A DNA stretch of 64,000 nucleotides. Source: Gordonia hirsuta DSM 44140 = NBRC 16056 (GTDB lineage Bacteria; Actinomycetota; Actinomycetes; Mycobacteriales; Mycobacteriaceae). This document shows, in pieces, positions 9,159 to 17,303 of this stretch; within the stretch, counting starts at the first letter, position 1, and each line of letters begins with the position of its first letter. The position numbers and the translations under genes were made by a program. Below the pieces are notes generated by a model. It was not told where the DNA came from. It ran no database searches and saw only the letters and a list, made by a program, of their open reading frames with translations. Location: the NCBI RefSeq assembly GCF_000333015.1, contig NZ_BANT01000022.1, positions 1-64,000 of the forward strand, written 5' to 3'.

Positions 9159-10433
9159 TCAGGCGGACTTCTCCCGCGGCTCCCGCTTCTTGCGCGGCAC
9201 CACCGTCGGCAGCACGTTGTCGTTGACGGTCTCGGCGGTCACCACGACCTTCTCCACATCGGTGCGGCTGGGGATGTCGTACATCACCGGCAGCAGCACC
9301 TCCTCCATGATGGCGCGCAGACCGCGGGCACCGGTGCCGCGCAGGATCGCCTGATCGGCGACGGCCTCCAGGGCGTCCGGGGTGAACTCGAGTTCCACAT
9401 CGTCCATGTCGAAGAGCTTGCGGTACTGCTTGACCAGCGCGTTCTTCGGATCCGACAGGATCGAGACCAGCGCGTCGCGGTCGAGGTTGGTCACCGAGGC
9501 GATCATCGGCAGCCGGCCGATGAACTCGGGGATCAGGCCGAACTTGATCAGGTCCTCGGGCATCACATCGGCGAAGTGATCGGTGGTGTCGATCTCGTTC
9601 TTCCGGGCGACCTCGTTGCCGAAGCCGATCCCGCGCTTGCCGACACGTTCGGCGACGATCTTCTCCAGACCCGCGAACGCACCGGCCACGATGAACAGCA
9701 CATTGGTGGTGTCGATCTGGATGAACTCCTGGTGCGGATGCTTGCGGCCGCCCTGCGGGGGCACCGAGGCCTGGGTGCCCTCCAGGATCTTCAGCAGCGC
9801 CTGCTGCACGCCTTCACCGGAGACGTCCCGGGTGATCGACGGGTTCTCGCTCTTGCGGGCGACCTTGTCGACCTCGTCGATGTAGATGATGCCGGTCTCG
9901 GCGCGCTTGACGTCGTAGTCGGCGGCCTGGATCAGCTTGAGCAGGATGTTCTCCACGTCCTCGCCGACATAGCCGGCTTCGGTGAGCGCGGTGGCATCGG
10001 CGATGGCGAAGGGGACGTTGAGCATCTTGGCCAGCGTCTGCGCCAGGTAGGTCTTCCCGCAGCCGGTCGGGCCGAGCATCAGGATGTTGCTCTTGGCCAG
10101 TTCGACGCTCTCGCCGCCGCGCGGCTCCTTCTTGTCGCCGGCCTGGATGCGCTTGTAGTGGTTGTAGACGGCCACGGCCAGGGTGCGCTTGGCGGTGTCC
10201 TGCCCCACCACGTAGGTGTCGAGGAACTCGCGGATCTCGGCGGGCTTGGGCAGCTCGTCGAGCTTCACATCACTGGTCTCGGCCAGCTCCTCTTCGATGA
10301 TCTCGTTGCACAGATCGATGCACTCGTCACAGATGTACACCCCCGGCCCGGCGATCAGCTTTTTGACCTGCTTCTGGGACTTACCGCAGAACGAGCACTT
10401 CAGCAGGTCGCCACCATCTCCGATACGTGCCAT
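9159..10433 (-). CDS. clpX: ATP-dependent Clp protease ATPase subunit ClpX
   Basis: 424 residues, full length. It is the AAA+ unfoldase that feeds substrates to the ClpP1P2 chamber. The N-terminal zinc-binding domain has four cysteines ([10 protein letters not shown]... and CDECIDLC). Walker A is GPTGCGKT, Walker B is IIYIDEVDK, and the ClpP-docking IGF loop appears as GKRGIGFG. The start is ATG at 10433. clpP2 and clpP1 lie upstream on the same strand, 182 bp away, so clpX probably has its own promoter in 10434-10615. Confidence 0.98.
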   Translation of the reverse strand: MARIGDGGDLLKCSFCGKSQKQVKKLIAGPGVYICDECIDLCNEIIEEELAETSDVKLDELPKPAEIREFLDTYVVGQDTAKRTLAVAVYNHYKRIQAGDKKEPRGGESVELAKSNILMLGPTGCGKTYLAQTLAKMLNVPFAIADATALTEAGYVGEDVENILLKLIQAADYDVKRAETGIIYIDEVDKVARKSENPSITRDVSGEGVQQALLKILEGTQASVPPQGGRKHPHQEFIQIDTTNVLFIVAGAFAGLEKIVAERVGKRGIGFGNEVARKNEIDTTDHFADVMPEDLIKFGLIPEFIGRLPMIASVTNLDRDALVSILSDPKNALVKQYRKLFDMDDVELEFTPDALEAVADQAILRGTGARGLRAIMEEVLLPVMYDIPSRTDVEKVVVTAETVNDNVLPTVVPRKKREPREKSA

Positions 10434-10615
10434 CTTGCCTGCACCAACTTCCTGATCTGCGCGTACTCAAGGGTACCTGCGCGCCTACTGGTCAATCTGT
10501 TTTCCGGAGCCTCGCCTGGGGGTGGCCGTCCTCCGAAGCTGACCTTCGAGCCTACGGACTCGGTCAGCCGCCGACCGGGCGCACGACACCGGCGTGTCGT
10601 GCACCCGGCCGCGGG

Positions 10616-11293
10616 TCAGCGTGCGGACTTCTTGCGGTAGTCGAAGACCTCGTCGACGATCCCGTACTCCTTGGCCTGTTCGGCCGACAGGATGTTGTCG
10701 CGGTCGGTGTCGCGGCGGATGGTCTCGGGGTCCTGACCGGTGTGCCGGGCCAGGATGTCGTCGAGCCGGTTGCGGATGCGCTCGATCTCGGCGGCCTGGA
10801 TCTCCAGATCCGACACCTGCCCCTGGAAGGCACCGCCGGTGCGGGGCTGGTGGATCAGCACGGTGGCGTTAGGCAGTGCCGCCCGCTTGCCGGGGGTACC
10901 GGCGGCCAGCAGGATCGCCGCAGCCGAGGCGGCCTCGCCCAGGCAGACGGTCACGATGTCGCAGTGCACGTACTGCATGGTGTCGTAGATGGCCAGCATG
11001 TCGTGGACGCTGCCGCCGGGTGAGTTGATGTACATCGTGATGTCGCGATCGGGATCCTGGCTCTCCAGGACCAGCAGCTGCGCCATCACGTCGTTGGCGA
11101 CGGTCTGGTCGATCGGCGTGCCGACAAAGACGATGCGCTCCTCGAACAGCTTGGCGTAGGGGTCGTACTGCCGCTGCCCGTTCGGGGTGTTCTCGATGAA
11201 CGAGGGCAGGATGTAGCGGGCCTGGATCTCCTTGAGCGCCAGAGCCGAATCGGGGATGCCGGCGCGAACGTCGGCCGGAAGATTGCTGTACAT
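10616..11293 (-). CDS. clpP2: ATP-dependent Clp protease proteolytic subunit 2
   Basis: 225 residues, S14 serine peptidase. Catalytic serine is in GEAASAA, histidine in LIHQPRT, and the INSPGGSV loop is intact. In actinobacteria ClpP2 pairs with ClpP1 to form a mixed two-ring chamber, and order clpP1-clpP2 is conserved. The start is ATG at 11293 (MYSNLPADV). The 47-bp gap to clpP1 suggests one transcript. Two clpP genes in tandem are expected here, not a duplication event. Confidence 0.96.
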   Translation of the reverse strand: MYSNLPADVRAGIPDSALALKEIQARYILPSFIENTPNGQRQYDPYAKLFEERIVFVGTPIDQTVANDVMAQLLVLESQDPDRDITMYINSPGGSVHDMLAIYDTMQYVHCDIVTVCLGEAASAAAILLAAGTPGKRAALPNATVLIHQPRTGGAFQGQVSDLEIQAAEIERIRNRLDDILARHTGQDPETIRRDTDRDNILSAEQAKEYGIVDEVFDYRKKSAR

Positions 11294-11340
11294 GGATTCT
11301 CCGGTGAGGTGGTGGTGGCTGGCGGGTGCGACCGGGCGGC

Positions 11341-11961
11341 TCATGCGCCCGGGTTGGCGACGCTGGTCACCACATGGTCGACGATTCCGTATTCCTGGGC
11401 CTCGGTCGCGGTGAACCACTTGTCGCGATCGGCGTCGGCTTCGATCTTCTCCAGCGGCTGACCGGTGAACTCGGCGTTGAGCCGGTTCATCTCCTTCTTG
11501 GTGGCCGCGAACTGCTCGGCCTGGATGGCGATGTCGGCTGCGGTACCGCCGATGCCCGCCGACGGCTGGTGCATCATGATCCGCGCGTGCGGCAGCGCGT
11601 GGCGCTTGCCCTTGGTGCCGGCGGCCAGCAGGAACTGGCCCATCGAAGCGGCCATGCCCATCGCGTAGGTGGCCACATCGCACGGTGCCAGCTGCATGGT
11701 GTCGAAGATCGCCATACCGGCGGTCACGCTGCCGCCGGGCGAGTTGATGTACAGGTTGATGTCGCGACTCGGGTCCTCGGCGGCCAGCAGCAAGATCTGC
11801 GCGCAGAGGCGGTTGGCGATGTCGTCGTCGACCTGGGTGCCCAGGAAGATGATGCGCTCACGCAGCAGCCGCTCGAAGACCGAATCGGTCAGATTCAGTC
11901 CGGCGACGCCGGAGCTCATGGTGGGCGGCGTGTAGAGGTTGCTCACGGTTGCAGTTCCCAT
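11341..11961 (-). CDS. clpP1: ATP-dependent Clp protease proteolytic subunit 1
   Basis: 206 residues. Catalytic serine is in GMAASMG, histidine in MMHQPSAG, and INSPGGSV is intact. It forms the heteromeric ClpP1P2 protease with the next gene. The start is ATG at 11961; an in-frame GTG five codons in (VSNLYTPP) is a possible alternative. The upstream 253 bp to tig contain a near match to the ClgR operator at 12055-12064, fitting stress control of clpP1P2 by ClgR in this order. Confidence 0.96.
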   Translation of the reverse strand: MGTATVSNLYTPPTMSSGVAGLNLTDSVFERLLRERIIFLGTQVDDDIANRLCAQILLLAAEDPSRDINLYINSPGGSVTAGMAIFDTMQLAPCDVATYAMGMAASMGQFLLAAGTKGKRHALPHARIMMHQPSAGIGGTAADIAIQAEQFAATKKEMNRLNAEFTGQPLEKIEADADRDKWFTATEAQEYGIVDHVVTSVANPGA

Positions 11962-12051
11962 CTGTCGAAGGGTGCCATCGCGTGAATGGCACCAGGCGCG
12001 TCACCGACATTAATCACTTTCGGGGCCCCAGTTGTTCCCCACACCCCGGCG

Positions 12052-12068
12052 ATTCGCTGACAGCAGAA
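12052..12068. promoter_or_regulatory. Possible ClgR box upstream of clpP1P2
   Basis: The core CGCTGACAGC (12055-12064) matches the actinobacterial ClgR operator as I remember it (CGCYNANRGCG), except the last G is A. It lies in an imperfect dyad (TTCGCTG/CAGCaGAA), about 95 bp upstream of the clpP1 start. ClgR is the known activator of clpP1P2 in corynebacteria and mycobacteria; binding here is inference. Confidence 0.4.
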
Positions 12069-12214
12069 CAGATCGGTCGATGTTCGACGACGACGAACCA
12101 GCCCGCCGTAGACCTCACCGCTGCGCAGGCAGCGGTCCGCAGATGCCCGCAGCCGGGACCGGAGAAAGATCCGGTCCCGGCTGCGGGAGGTACTGCGCGG
12201 TGCAGGCGGTCGGC

Positions 12215-13570
12215 TCAGGCCTGCTCGTCTGCCGCGGTCTCGGCGTCGTCGTCCGAGCCGAAGAACGCCGCGGTGTCGATCACCTCGCCGTTGGTGTCGG
12301 TGACGGTCACCGCTCCGATCACCGAAGCCAGGGCCTTGTTGCGACGCACATCGGCGTACAGGGCGCCGACCTGGTTCGCGTTCTGCAACTGCTCGATGAA
12401 CTCCTGCGGCGGCATACCGTAGCGCTGGGCCTGCATGATGATCTGCTGGGTCAGCTCGTTCTGGTCCACCTCGGTGCCCTCGGCGTCGGCGATCGCGTCC
12501 AGCAGCAGCTGGGTGCGGACCGACTTCTCGGCGGCCTCGGTCGACTCGGCGTCCCACTGCTCGCGGGTCTTGTCCTGGGCCTCCAGGAACTTGGCCAGCT
12601 GCGCGTCGTCGTGACCCAGGGCGTGGATCAGCTGGTGCTGAGTGGCCTCGACCTCGTCCTCGACCACCTTGGCCGGCAGCGGGAAGTCGGCATCGTCGAG
12701 CAACTGCTCCAGGACCGCATCGCGGATCGCACCGGCCTGCTCGTACTTCTTGGAGTCGGTCACCTGGCTGCGGATGTTCTCGCGCAGCTCGTCGGCGGTG
12801 TCGAACTCGCTGGCCATCTGAGCGAACTCGTCGTCGAACTCGGGAAGCTCGCGCTCCTTGACCGTCTGCACGGTGGCGGTCACCTCGGCCTGGCTGCCGG
12901 CGTGCTCACCGGCGATCAGGGTGGTGGTGAAGGTGGCCGACTCGCCGGCCTTGTGCCCGGTGATCGCCTCGTCCAGACCGTCGATCAGGTCGCCGTTGCC
13001 GACCTCGTGCGACAGGCCCTCGGTGGCCGCGTCGGGGACGTCGGCACCGTCGACGGTCGCCGACAGATCCAGCGTCACGAAGTCGCCCTCGGCGGCGCCG
13101 CGGTCGACCTGCACCAGGGTGCCGAAGCGCTGACGCAGGCTCTCGATCTGCTCCTCGACATCGGCGTCGCTGATCTCGATCGGGTCGACCTGCACCGAGA
13201 GATCGGCGAAGACCGGCAGGGTGATCTCCGGACGCACATCCACCTCGGCGGTGAAGGTCAGCGGCTCGCCGTAGACCAGCTCCCCCAGATCGATGTCGGG
13301 CTGGCTGATGGCATTGGTCTCGGTCTCGGCCAGCGCCTGGCTGTACTTGGCCGGCAGCGCGTCGTTGACGACCTGCTCGAGCACCGCGTCACGGCCGATA
13401 CGAGCTTCGATGATCTTGGCCGGAACCTTGCCCGGACGAAAGCCCGGAACCCGGATCTGCTGAGCCAGCGCCTGGTATGCGCGATCGAAGTCGCCGGACA
13501 GCTCCTCGAAGGGAACCTCGACATTCAGCTTGACTCGGGTCGGGCTCAGCTGCTCGACGGTGCTCTTCAC
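12215..13570 (-). CDS. tig: Trigger factor
   Basis: 451 residues. A ribosome-bound chaperone and peptidyl-prolyl isomerase. The ribosome-binding loop GFRPGKVPAKII lies at about 45-56 in the N-domain, the FKBP-type domain is in the middle (EGDFVTLDLSATVDG), and the helical C-domain ends in an acidic tail (FFGSDDDAETAADEQA). I chose GTG 13570 because VKSTVEQLSPTRVKL is the usual start of the family; an AAGGAG lies 10 nt upstream. An in-frame GTG at 13603 would overlap that site. It lies upstream of clpP1P2-clpX, as in mycobacteria. Confidence 0.95.
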   Translation of the reverse strand: MKSTVEQLSPTRVKLNVEVPFEELSGDFDRAYQALAQQIRVPGFRPGKVPAKIIEARIGRDAVLEQVVNDALPAKYSQALAETETNAISQPDIDLGELVYGEPLTFTAEVDVRPEITLPVFADLSVQVDPIEISDADVEEQIESLRQRFGTLVQVDRGAAEGDFVTLDLSATVDGADVPDAATEGLSHEVGNGDLIDGLDEAITGHKAGESATFTTTLIAGEHAGSQAEVTATVQTVKERELPEFDDEFAQMASEFDTADELRENIRSQVTDSKKYEQAGAIRDAVLEQLLDDADFPLPAKVVEDEVEATQHQLIHALGHDDAQLAKFLEAQDKTREQWDAESTEAAEKSVRTQLLLDAIADAEGTEVDQNELTQQIIMQAQRYGMPPQEFIEQLQNANQVGALYADVRRNKALASVIGAVTVTDTNGEVIDTAAFFGSDDDAETAADEQA

Positions 13571-13612
13571 GACGTTGGTGCTCCTTGTTGATTGCTGTCT
13601 CACGATGTCTGC

Positions 13613-13689
13613 TGGTCGGGATGACAGGATTTGAACCTGCGACCCTCCGCTCCCAAAGCGGATGCGCTACCAAGCTGCGCCACATCCCG
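13613..13689 (-). tRNA. tRNA-Pro (anticodon TGG)
   Basis: On the minus strand a complete cloverleaf is visible: acceptor CGGGATG/CATCCCG, D-stem GCGC/GCGC, anticodon stem TCCGC/GCGGA with loop TTTGGGA, T-stem GCAGG/CCTGT. CCA is encoded (13613-13615). It is 43 bp from tig on one side and follows tRNA-Gly on the other. Confidence 0.97.
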
Positions 13690-13694
13690 TAGAA

Positions 13695-13730
13695 GGCCCG
13701 AGCCGCAGCGCATCCGCTGCGGCCCGGGCC
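13695..13730 (-). terminator. Strong hairpin between tRNA-Gly and tRNA-Pro
   Basis: Arms 13695-13710 and 13715-13730 pair at 15 of 16 positions around a 4-nt loop. On the minus strand the hairpin follows the tRNA-Gly 3' end and is followed by TTCT. It may terminate part of the transcript or act as a processing signal between the two tRNAs. Confidence 0.6.
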
Positions 13731-13733
13731 CTC

Positions 13734-13807
13734 TGGAGCGGGTGACGGGAATCGAACCCGCGTAGCTAGTTTGGAAGACTAGGGCTCTACCATTGAGCTA
13801 CACCCGC
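13734..13807 (-). tRNA. tRNA-Gly (anticodon TCC)
   Basis: On the minus strand: acceptor GCGGGTG/CACCCGC, D-stem GCTC/GAGC, anticodon stem CTAGT/ACTAG with loop CTTCCAA, T-stem GCGGG/CCCGT, discriminator T and encoded CCA (13734-13736). All stems are paired. Confidence 0.97.
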
Positions 13808-13845
13808 GTTGCCCCGTGAAGCACAGCCTTCCCGGTGCGCTGAAG

Positions 13846-13875
13846 ACTCTACGGCAGATGCCGACCAGACCTCAA
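13846..13875 (-). promoter_or_regulatory. Promoter of the tRNA-Gly/tRNA-Pro unit
   Basis: On the minus strand: TTGAGG (13870-13875) as -35, 18-nt spacer, TAGAGT (13846-13851) as -10, about 39 nt upstream of the tRNA-Gly 5' end. Confidence 0.55.
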
Positions 13876-14172
13876 AGCGCCTCCCGAGAAGCTGCCGGAA
13901 CACGACCCCGGCCGGTGTCGGCATCGCGCACCCTCAACTGCCAAACCGCCAGGCCGAAGACGAGATTCATCCGGATCACCCGGGCGCGCCGAACGGGCGA
14001 TCACGCCGGCGCGTGCCGTGTCCCGGTGCTCGGTCCGATTGCTCCGTCCGCCCCGACCGCACCGGGCGGCGTGGGTGGCTTGCGCCTCAAGGTGAGACAG
14101 CTCACCGGCCCGCTATCAGGCCTTCGAGCAGCGGTTTCGTTGTTTCCTCAGAGACTTTTCAGGCGGAGGTCC
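13876..14172. other. Intergenic stretch with no gene recognised
   Basis: About 300 bp between the tRNA promoter and the L,D-transpeptidase promoter. Open frames run through it on the plus strand, but none has a supported start or a protein-like composition. I see nothing else here. Confidence 0.5.
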
Positions 14173-14201
14173 TTGGCCGAACGGCAACAGTTGTGTAACG
14201 A
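14173..14201 (+). promoter_or_regulatory. Possible promoter of the L,D-transpeptidase
   Basis: TTGGCC (14173-14178), a 17-nt spacer, then TAACGA (14196-14201), about 31 nt upstream of the ATG. Matches to consensus are moderate. Confidence 0.4.
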
Positions 14202-14232
14202 TGCGTGGGTACGTCACGGGGGACGTCATTCC

Positions 14233-14955
14233 ATGACACCTAACGAAAGTTTGACCACAGTGTTTTCCGCCAAGACTCCGGGCCGCCGCAAGCGCCTGTC
14301 TGCCCGCTTCACCGCTGTCGCTGCCGCTGCGGCATCTCTGTCGCTGGTCGCTCCGGCCGCTGCTCAGGCCGCACCGGTGACCGTCTGGCCGAACGGCCCG
14401 GTCGTCGAGGTGCCGGAGATCCAGTTACCGCCGCTTCCCGGCGCACCGACGACACCGAAGAAGCAGAAGCCGACCACGCCGGAGACGCCGGGCGTGCCGG
14501 CTATGCCGAACGTGTCCACGCCGACCGGCTGGGTCGCCCTGGCCGTGGACGGCGATCACACCATCTACTGGTGGAAGGACGGCCGCTTCGTCAAGAAGAT
14601 GCCGATCTCGATGGGCTCGGACCGGCACCCGACTCCTAACGGCGTGTACCGGACCATGGAGAAGTACCGCAACATGATCATGGACAGCTCCACCTACGGT
14701 GTCCCGATCGATTCCCCGGACGGCTACCGCACCGAGGTCGAGTACGCGGTGCGCATGTCCAACTCGGGCATCTTCATCCACGCGGCACCGTGGTCGGTGG
14801 CGCAGCAGGGCAAGACCAACGTGAGCCACGGCTGCATCAACGTCAGCACCGAGAACGGCAAGTGGATCTACGAGAACATCGGTGGCGGCACCCCGATCGT
14901 GGTGCGCGGCACCGTCGGCGGCGGTAACCAGAACACCAACCGCGTCGGTTCCTGA
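14233..14955 (+). CDS. Secreted L,D-transpeptidase (YkuD)
   Basis: 240 residues. It would make or modify 3-3 crosslinks in peptidoglycan, outside the membrane. The start is ATG at 14233, with a G-rich GGGGGA site 9 nt upstream. A signal peptide (RRKRLSARFTAVAAAA... cleaved near AQAAP) leads into a Pro/Thr linker rich in TTP and TPE, then one YkuD domain. The catalytic block SHGCINVS is present, with the Cys nucleophile, and IFIHAAPWS is typical. Unlike large mycobacterial Ldt proteins there is no room for Ig-like domains. A perfect bidirectional terminator follows. The convergent neighbour is a LysB/cutinase-like hydrolase. Confidence 0.9.
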   Translation: MTPNESLTTVFSAKTPGRRKRLSARFTAVAAAAASLSLVAPAAAQAAPVTVWPNGPVVEVPEIQLPPLPGAPTTPKKQKPTTPETPGVPAMPNVSTPTGWVALAVDGDHTIYWWKDGRFVKKMPISMGSDRHPTPNGVYRTMEKYRNMIMDSSTYGVPIDSPDGYRTEVEYAVRMSNSGIFIHAAPWSVAQQGKTNVSHGCINVSTENGKWIYENIGGGTPIVVRGTVGGGNQNTNRVGS

Positions 14956-14969
14956 TCGACCAACGACCA

Positions 14970-14999
14970 TGAGGCCCCTCCCGTGCGGGAGGGGCCTCA
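14970..14999. terminator. Bidirectional terminator after the L,D-transpeptidase
   Basis: A perfect 14-bp stem (14970-14983 with 14986-14999) and 2-nt loop between two convergent genes. GC-rich, with no long U-run. Confidence 0.88.
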
Positions 15000-15012
15000 G
15001 TCGTATCGGGGG

Positions 15013-15855
15013 TCAGGCTGCCGCCCTGCGCTGCTCCCCCAGCGTCGCTTGGACCTGCAGCCGGTGGGCCAGGACCTGGCAGCCGGTGACCTCCGGAGCG
15101 GTCAACGGCGCCCGCCGGTAGGGCTCGGCACCGTAGGACACGTGACGTCCACCCGAGGGCAGATAGCCGCGCACCTCCCGCACGGCCACCACCAGCCGCC
15201 GGATATCGCGGCGCCACTGAGCCGGGGCGACCCGGGTGCGTGCGGCGTTCTGCAGCCGCCCGTTGCGAACCCGGTCCCAGATATCCGACACCCAACGACG
15301 CACGTGGCCGGAGGAGAGATTCCCCGACAGGTCGGCGATATCGCGGATCAGGGAATCCGGGCTCGCATTGCAGATGAGGTCCTCGGGCGCACCGATCCAG
15401 AACACCGGCACGGCCGCCGGCAGCTCCGGTCCCGGACCGGCGACACCCCAGCCGGTGCAGCCGCGTACCGCCCCGGGCGGCTGGTGGGGGTCGGCGACCA
15501 GACCGGCCGCCGCGATCCGCGGGAGCAGCGGCGCCGACGCCGGGTCGCTCAGCAGTCGGCGGATCACCACCGCGCCCTGCGAATAGCCGATCAGCATCAC
15601 CGGATCCGCCGAATCATCCGGGACCGCATGCTCGACGGCGTCCCGCAGCGCCGACACCCCCGCCGCCAGACTCGACTCGTAGCTCGGCCCGTCCAGCCGC
15701 GGACTGGGCCCGTAGCTGGCCGGATACGGAACCCAGCGCGCCCGGAAGCGCGCGTCGAGTTCGGAGGTCACCCCGGCGAGCATGCCCGACACAGCGGTAC
15801 GCTCGTCTCCCGAATAGGATTCGCCGGTCCCGCCGACCGCCAGCACAGTGATCAT
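15013..15855 (-). CDS. Cutinase/LysB-like alpha/beta hydrolase
   Basis: 280 residues. The nucleophile elbow GYSQGAVVIRR carries the catalytic serine. The N-terminus (MITVLAVGGTGES) and the late GRHVSYG histidine segment fit the cutinase / PE-PPE-domain / mycobacteriophage LysB group, which cleaves esters of lipids, including mycolyl-arabinogalactan in LysB. No signal peptide is visible, so a cytoplasmic or non-classically exported enzyme is possible. It converges on the L,D-transpeptidase. The substrate cannot be told. Confidence 0.75.
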   Translation of the reverse strand: MITVLAVGGTGESYSGDERTAVSGMLAGVTSELDARFRARWVPYPASYGPSPRLDGPSYESSLAAGVSALRDAVEHAVPDDSADPVMLIGYSQGAVVIRRLLSDPASAPLLPRIAAAGLVADPHQPPGAVRGCTGWGVAGPGPELPAAVPVFWIGAPEDLICNASPDSLIRDIADLSGNLSSGHVRRWVSDIWDRVRNGRLQNAARTRVAPAQWRRDIRRLVVAVREVRGYLPSGGRHVSYGAEPYRRAPLTAPEVTGCQVLAHRLQVQATLGEQRRAAA

Positions 15856-15940
15856 GCCCCGACTCTGCCGCCACGGTCTGGGATCGGTCCGGCAGTGCGC
15901 TGAGTTCCGGCTGAGAATGCCGACCGGCGCTGCCTCAGCA

Positions 15941-15974
15941 CTGGCCGACGATCAGTGCTGGTCGACGATCAGTG
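15941..15974. repeat. 17-bp tandem duplication at the end of nei
   Basis: CTGG(C/T)CGACGATCAGTG occurs twice head to tail (15941-15957, 15958-15974), with one mismatch. The gene-proximal copy contains the nei stop codon (15969-15971). Confidence 0.9.
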
Positions 15975-16784
15975 CTGGCAGGCCGGGCACCAGAAGAGGT
16001 TGCGGCCTTCCAGTTCGCGCCACAGGATCGGGGTGCCGCACAGTCGGCACGGCTCTCCGGCACGACGGTAGACGTAGGTGCGCGGCCGGTTCGGCGCATA
16101 CGACGGCGGTCCGTGATCGTCCTCGGGGCGGATGACGTGGATCCGCCCGGTCTGCATACCGATCGGCATCAGCAACACCAGATCGGCCCACACGGCGTCG
16201 AACTCGTCCCGGCTCAGGGACGTACCCGGCCGCAGCGGGTCGATCCCGGCGCGAAAGAGAACCTCGGCACGGTAGATGTTGCCGATACCGGCGATCACCC
16301 GCTGGTCCATCACCAGCGACCCGATGGCGCGCCGCGACCGGGTGATCGCCGACCAGGCCGGTTCCGGGTCGGCGTCGGCGCGCAGGGGGTCTGGACCGAG
16401 CCGGCCGACCAGCGCCGCCAGGTCTTCGGGTGTGTACAGCTCGCAGGCATTGGGGCCGCGCAGGTCGATCCCCAGTTCCTCCCCCACCATGCGCAGCCGG
16501 ATCTGCCCCACCGGGGCGGGCATCGGCAACGCTTCCTCGGTGAACGCCCCGTAGATGCCCAGATGGATGTGAACCAGCCGGGGCGCGCGCCGATCCTCCG
16601 GTCCGTCGTCGAACCGATAGATCAGGTGCTTACCCCAGGCCTCGGCGTCGGCGAAGACCAACCCGTCCAGGATCGCCGCCTCCGGACCGAAGCGGCCCTG
16701 CGGGCTGCTCACGGCCAGGCGCTGACCGCCGAACTGGTGCTGCTGCCGCCGGGCGAGCCGGTGCAGCGCATGACCTTCGGGCAC
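15969..16784 (-). CDS. nei: Fpg/Nei family DNA glycosylase (endonuclease VIII-like)
   Basis: 271 residues. It removes oxidised bases and cuts the abasic strand. The N-terminus is MPEGHALHR, with the catalytic Pro2 and Glu3 typical of Nei. The helix-two-turn-helix region contains IAGIGNIYRAEVLF. A C-terminal zinc finger is visible (CRLCGTP...FWCPACQ). It corresponds by context to Rv2464c, next to rpiB. The gap to rpiB is 25 bp, so both are likely on one transcript. Confidence 0.93.
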   Translation of the reverse strand: MPEGHALHRLARRQQHQFGGQRLAVSSPQGRFGPEAAILDGLVFADAEAWGKHLIYRFDDGPEDRRAPRLVHIHLGIYGAFTEEALPMPAPVGQIRLRMVGEELGIDLRGPNACELYTPEDLAALVGRLGPDPLRADADPEPAWSAITRSRRAIGSLVMDQRVIAGIGNIYRAEVLFRAGIDPLRPGTSLSRDEFDAVWADLVLLMPIGMQTGRIHVIRPEDDHGPPSYAPNRPRTYVYRRAGEPCRLCGTPILWRELEGRNLFWCPACQH

Positions 16785-16809
16785 GACCGCGAGGCGCCGT
16801 CAGCGCCGG

Positions 16810-17280
16810 TCAGGCCTGCGGCAGGTGGTTCTCGCCGGTGCGCTCGTAATCGGCGAGCAGATCGATGCGGCGCTGGTGGCGCTCCTCGTTCGACCACGGC
16901 TGGGCGACGAAGGCGTCGACGATGGCCAGCGCCTCCTCCTTCGAGTGCATCCTGCCGCCGAGACCGATCAGCTGGGCGTTGTTGTGCTCCCGTGCCAACA
17001 TGGCCGTCTCGACGCTCCACGCCAGCGCGCAGCGGGCACCCTTGACCTTGTTCGCGGCGATCTGCTCACCGTTGCCGCTGCCGCCGAGCACGATGCCCAG
17101 ACTGCCCGGATCGGCCACGACCCGCTCGGCAGCCTCGATGCAGAAGGGCGGGTAGTCGTCGAGCGCGTCGTAGGTGTGCGCTCCGCAATCGACGACCTCG
17201 TGGCCGGCGGCCCGCAGATGGTCGGCGATCTCGTTCTTGCGCTCGAATCCGGCATGGTCGGCACCCAGGTAAATCCGCAT
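16810..17280 (-). CDS. rpiB: Ribose-5-phosphate isomerase B
   Basis: 156 residues. It interconverts ribose 5-phosphate and ribulose 5-phosphate in the pentose phosphate pathway. The N-terminal IYLGADHAGFERK and the glycine loop GGSGNGEQIAANK are intact; the Glu in GNGE is the catalytic base position described for the Mtb type. The start is ATG at 17280; the alternative GTG at 17289 lies three codons upstream, inside the probable promoter. The -10 box TATAGT ends 7 nt before the ATG, predicting a leaderless mRNA. It is divergent from the M48 protease, with only 23 bp between start codons. Confidence 0.95.
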   Translation of the reverse strand: MRIYLGADHAGFERKNEIADHLRAAGHEVVDCGAHTYDALDDYPPFCIEAAERVVADPGSLGIVLGGSGNGEQIAANKVKGARCALAWSVETAMLAREHNNAQLIGLGGRMHSKEEALAIVDAFVAQPWSNEERHQRRIDLLADYERTGENHLPQA

Positions 17281-17287
17281 GGGCCTC

Positions 17288-17295
17288 ACTATAGA
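17288..17295. promoter_or_regulatory. Overlapping divergent -10 boxes of rpiB and the M48 protease gene
   Basis: On the plus strand TATAGA (17290-17295) ends 8 nt before GTG 17304. On the minus strand TATAGT (17288-17293) ends 7 nt before ATG 17280. The two hexamers share the self-complementary core TATA/CTATAG, so both promoters use the same DNA and cannot be melted in opposite directions at once. Confidence 0.65.
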
Positions 17296-17303
17296 TTGGT
17301 GGT

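Noticed and set aside
10434-10615. Small RNA between clpX and clpP2
   Set aside because: No terminator hairpin or promoter pair could be defined; a simple clpX promoter region is enough.
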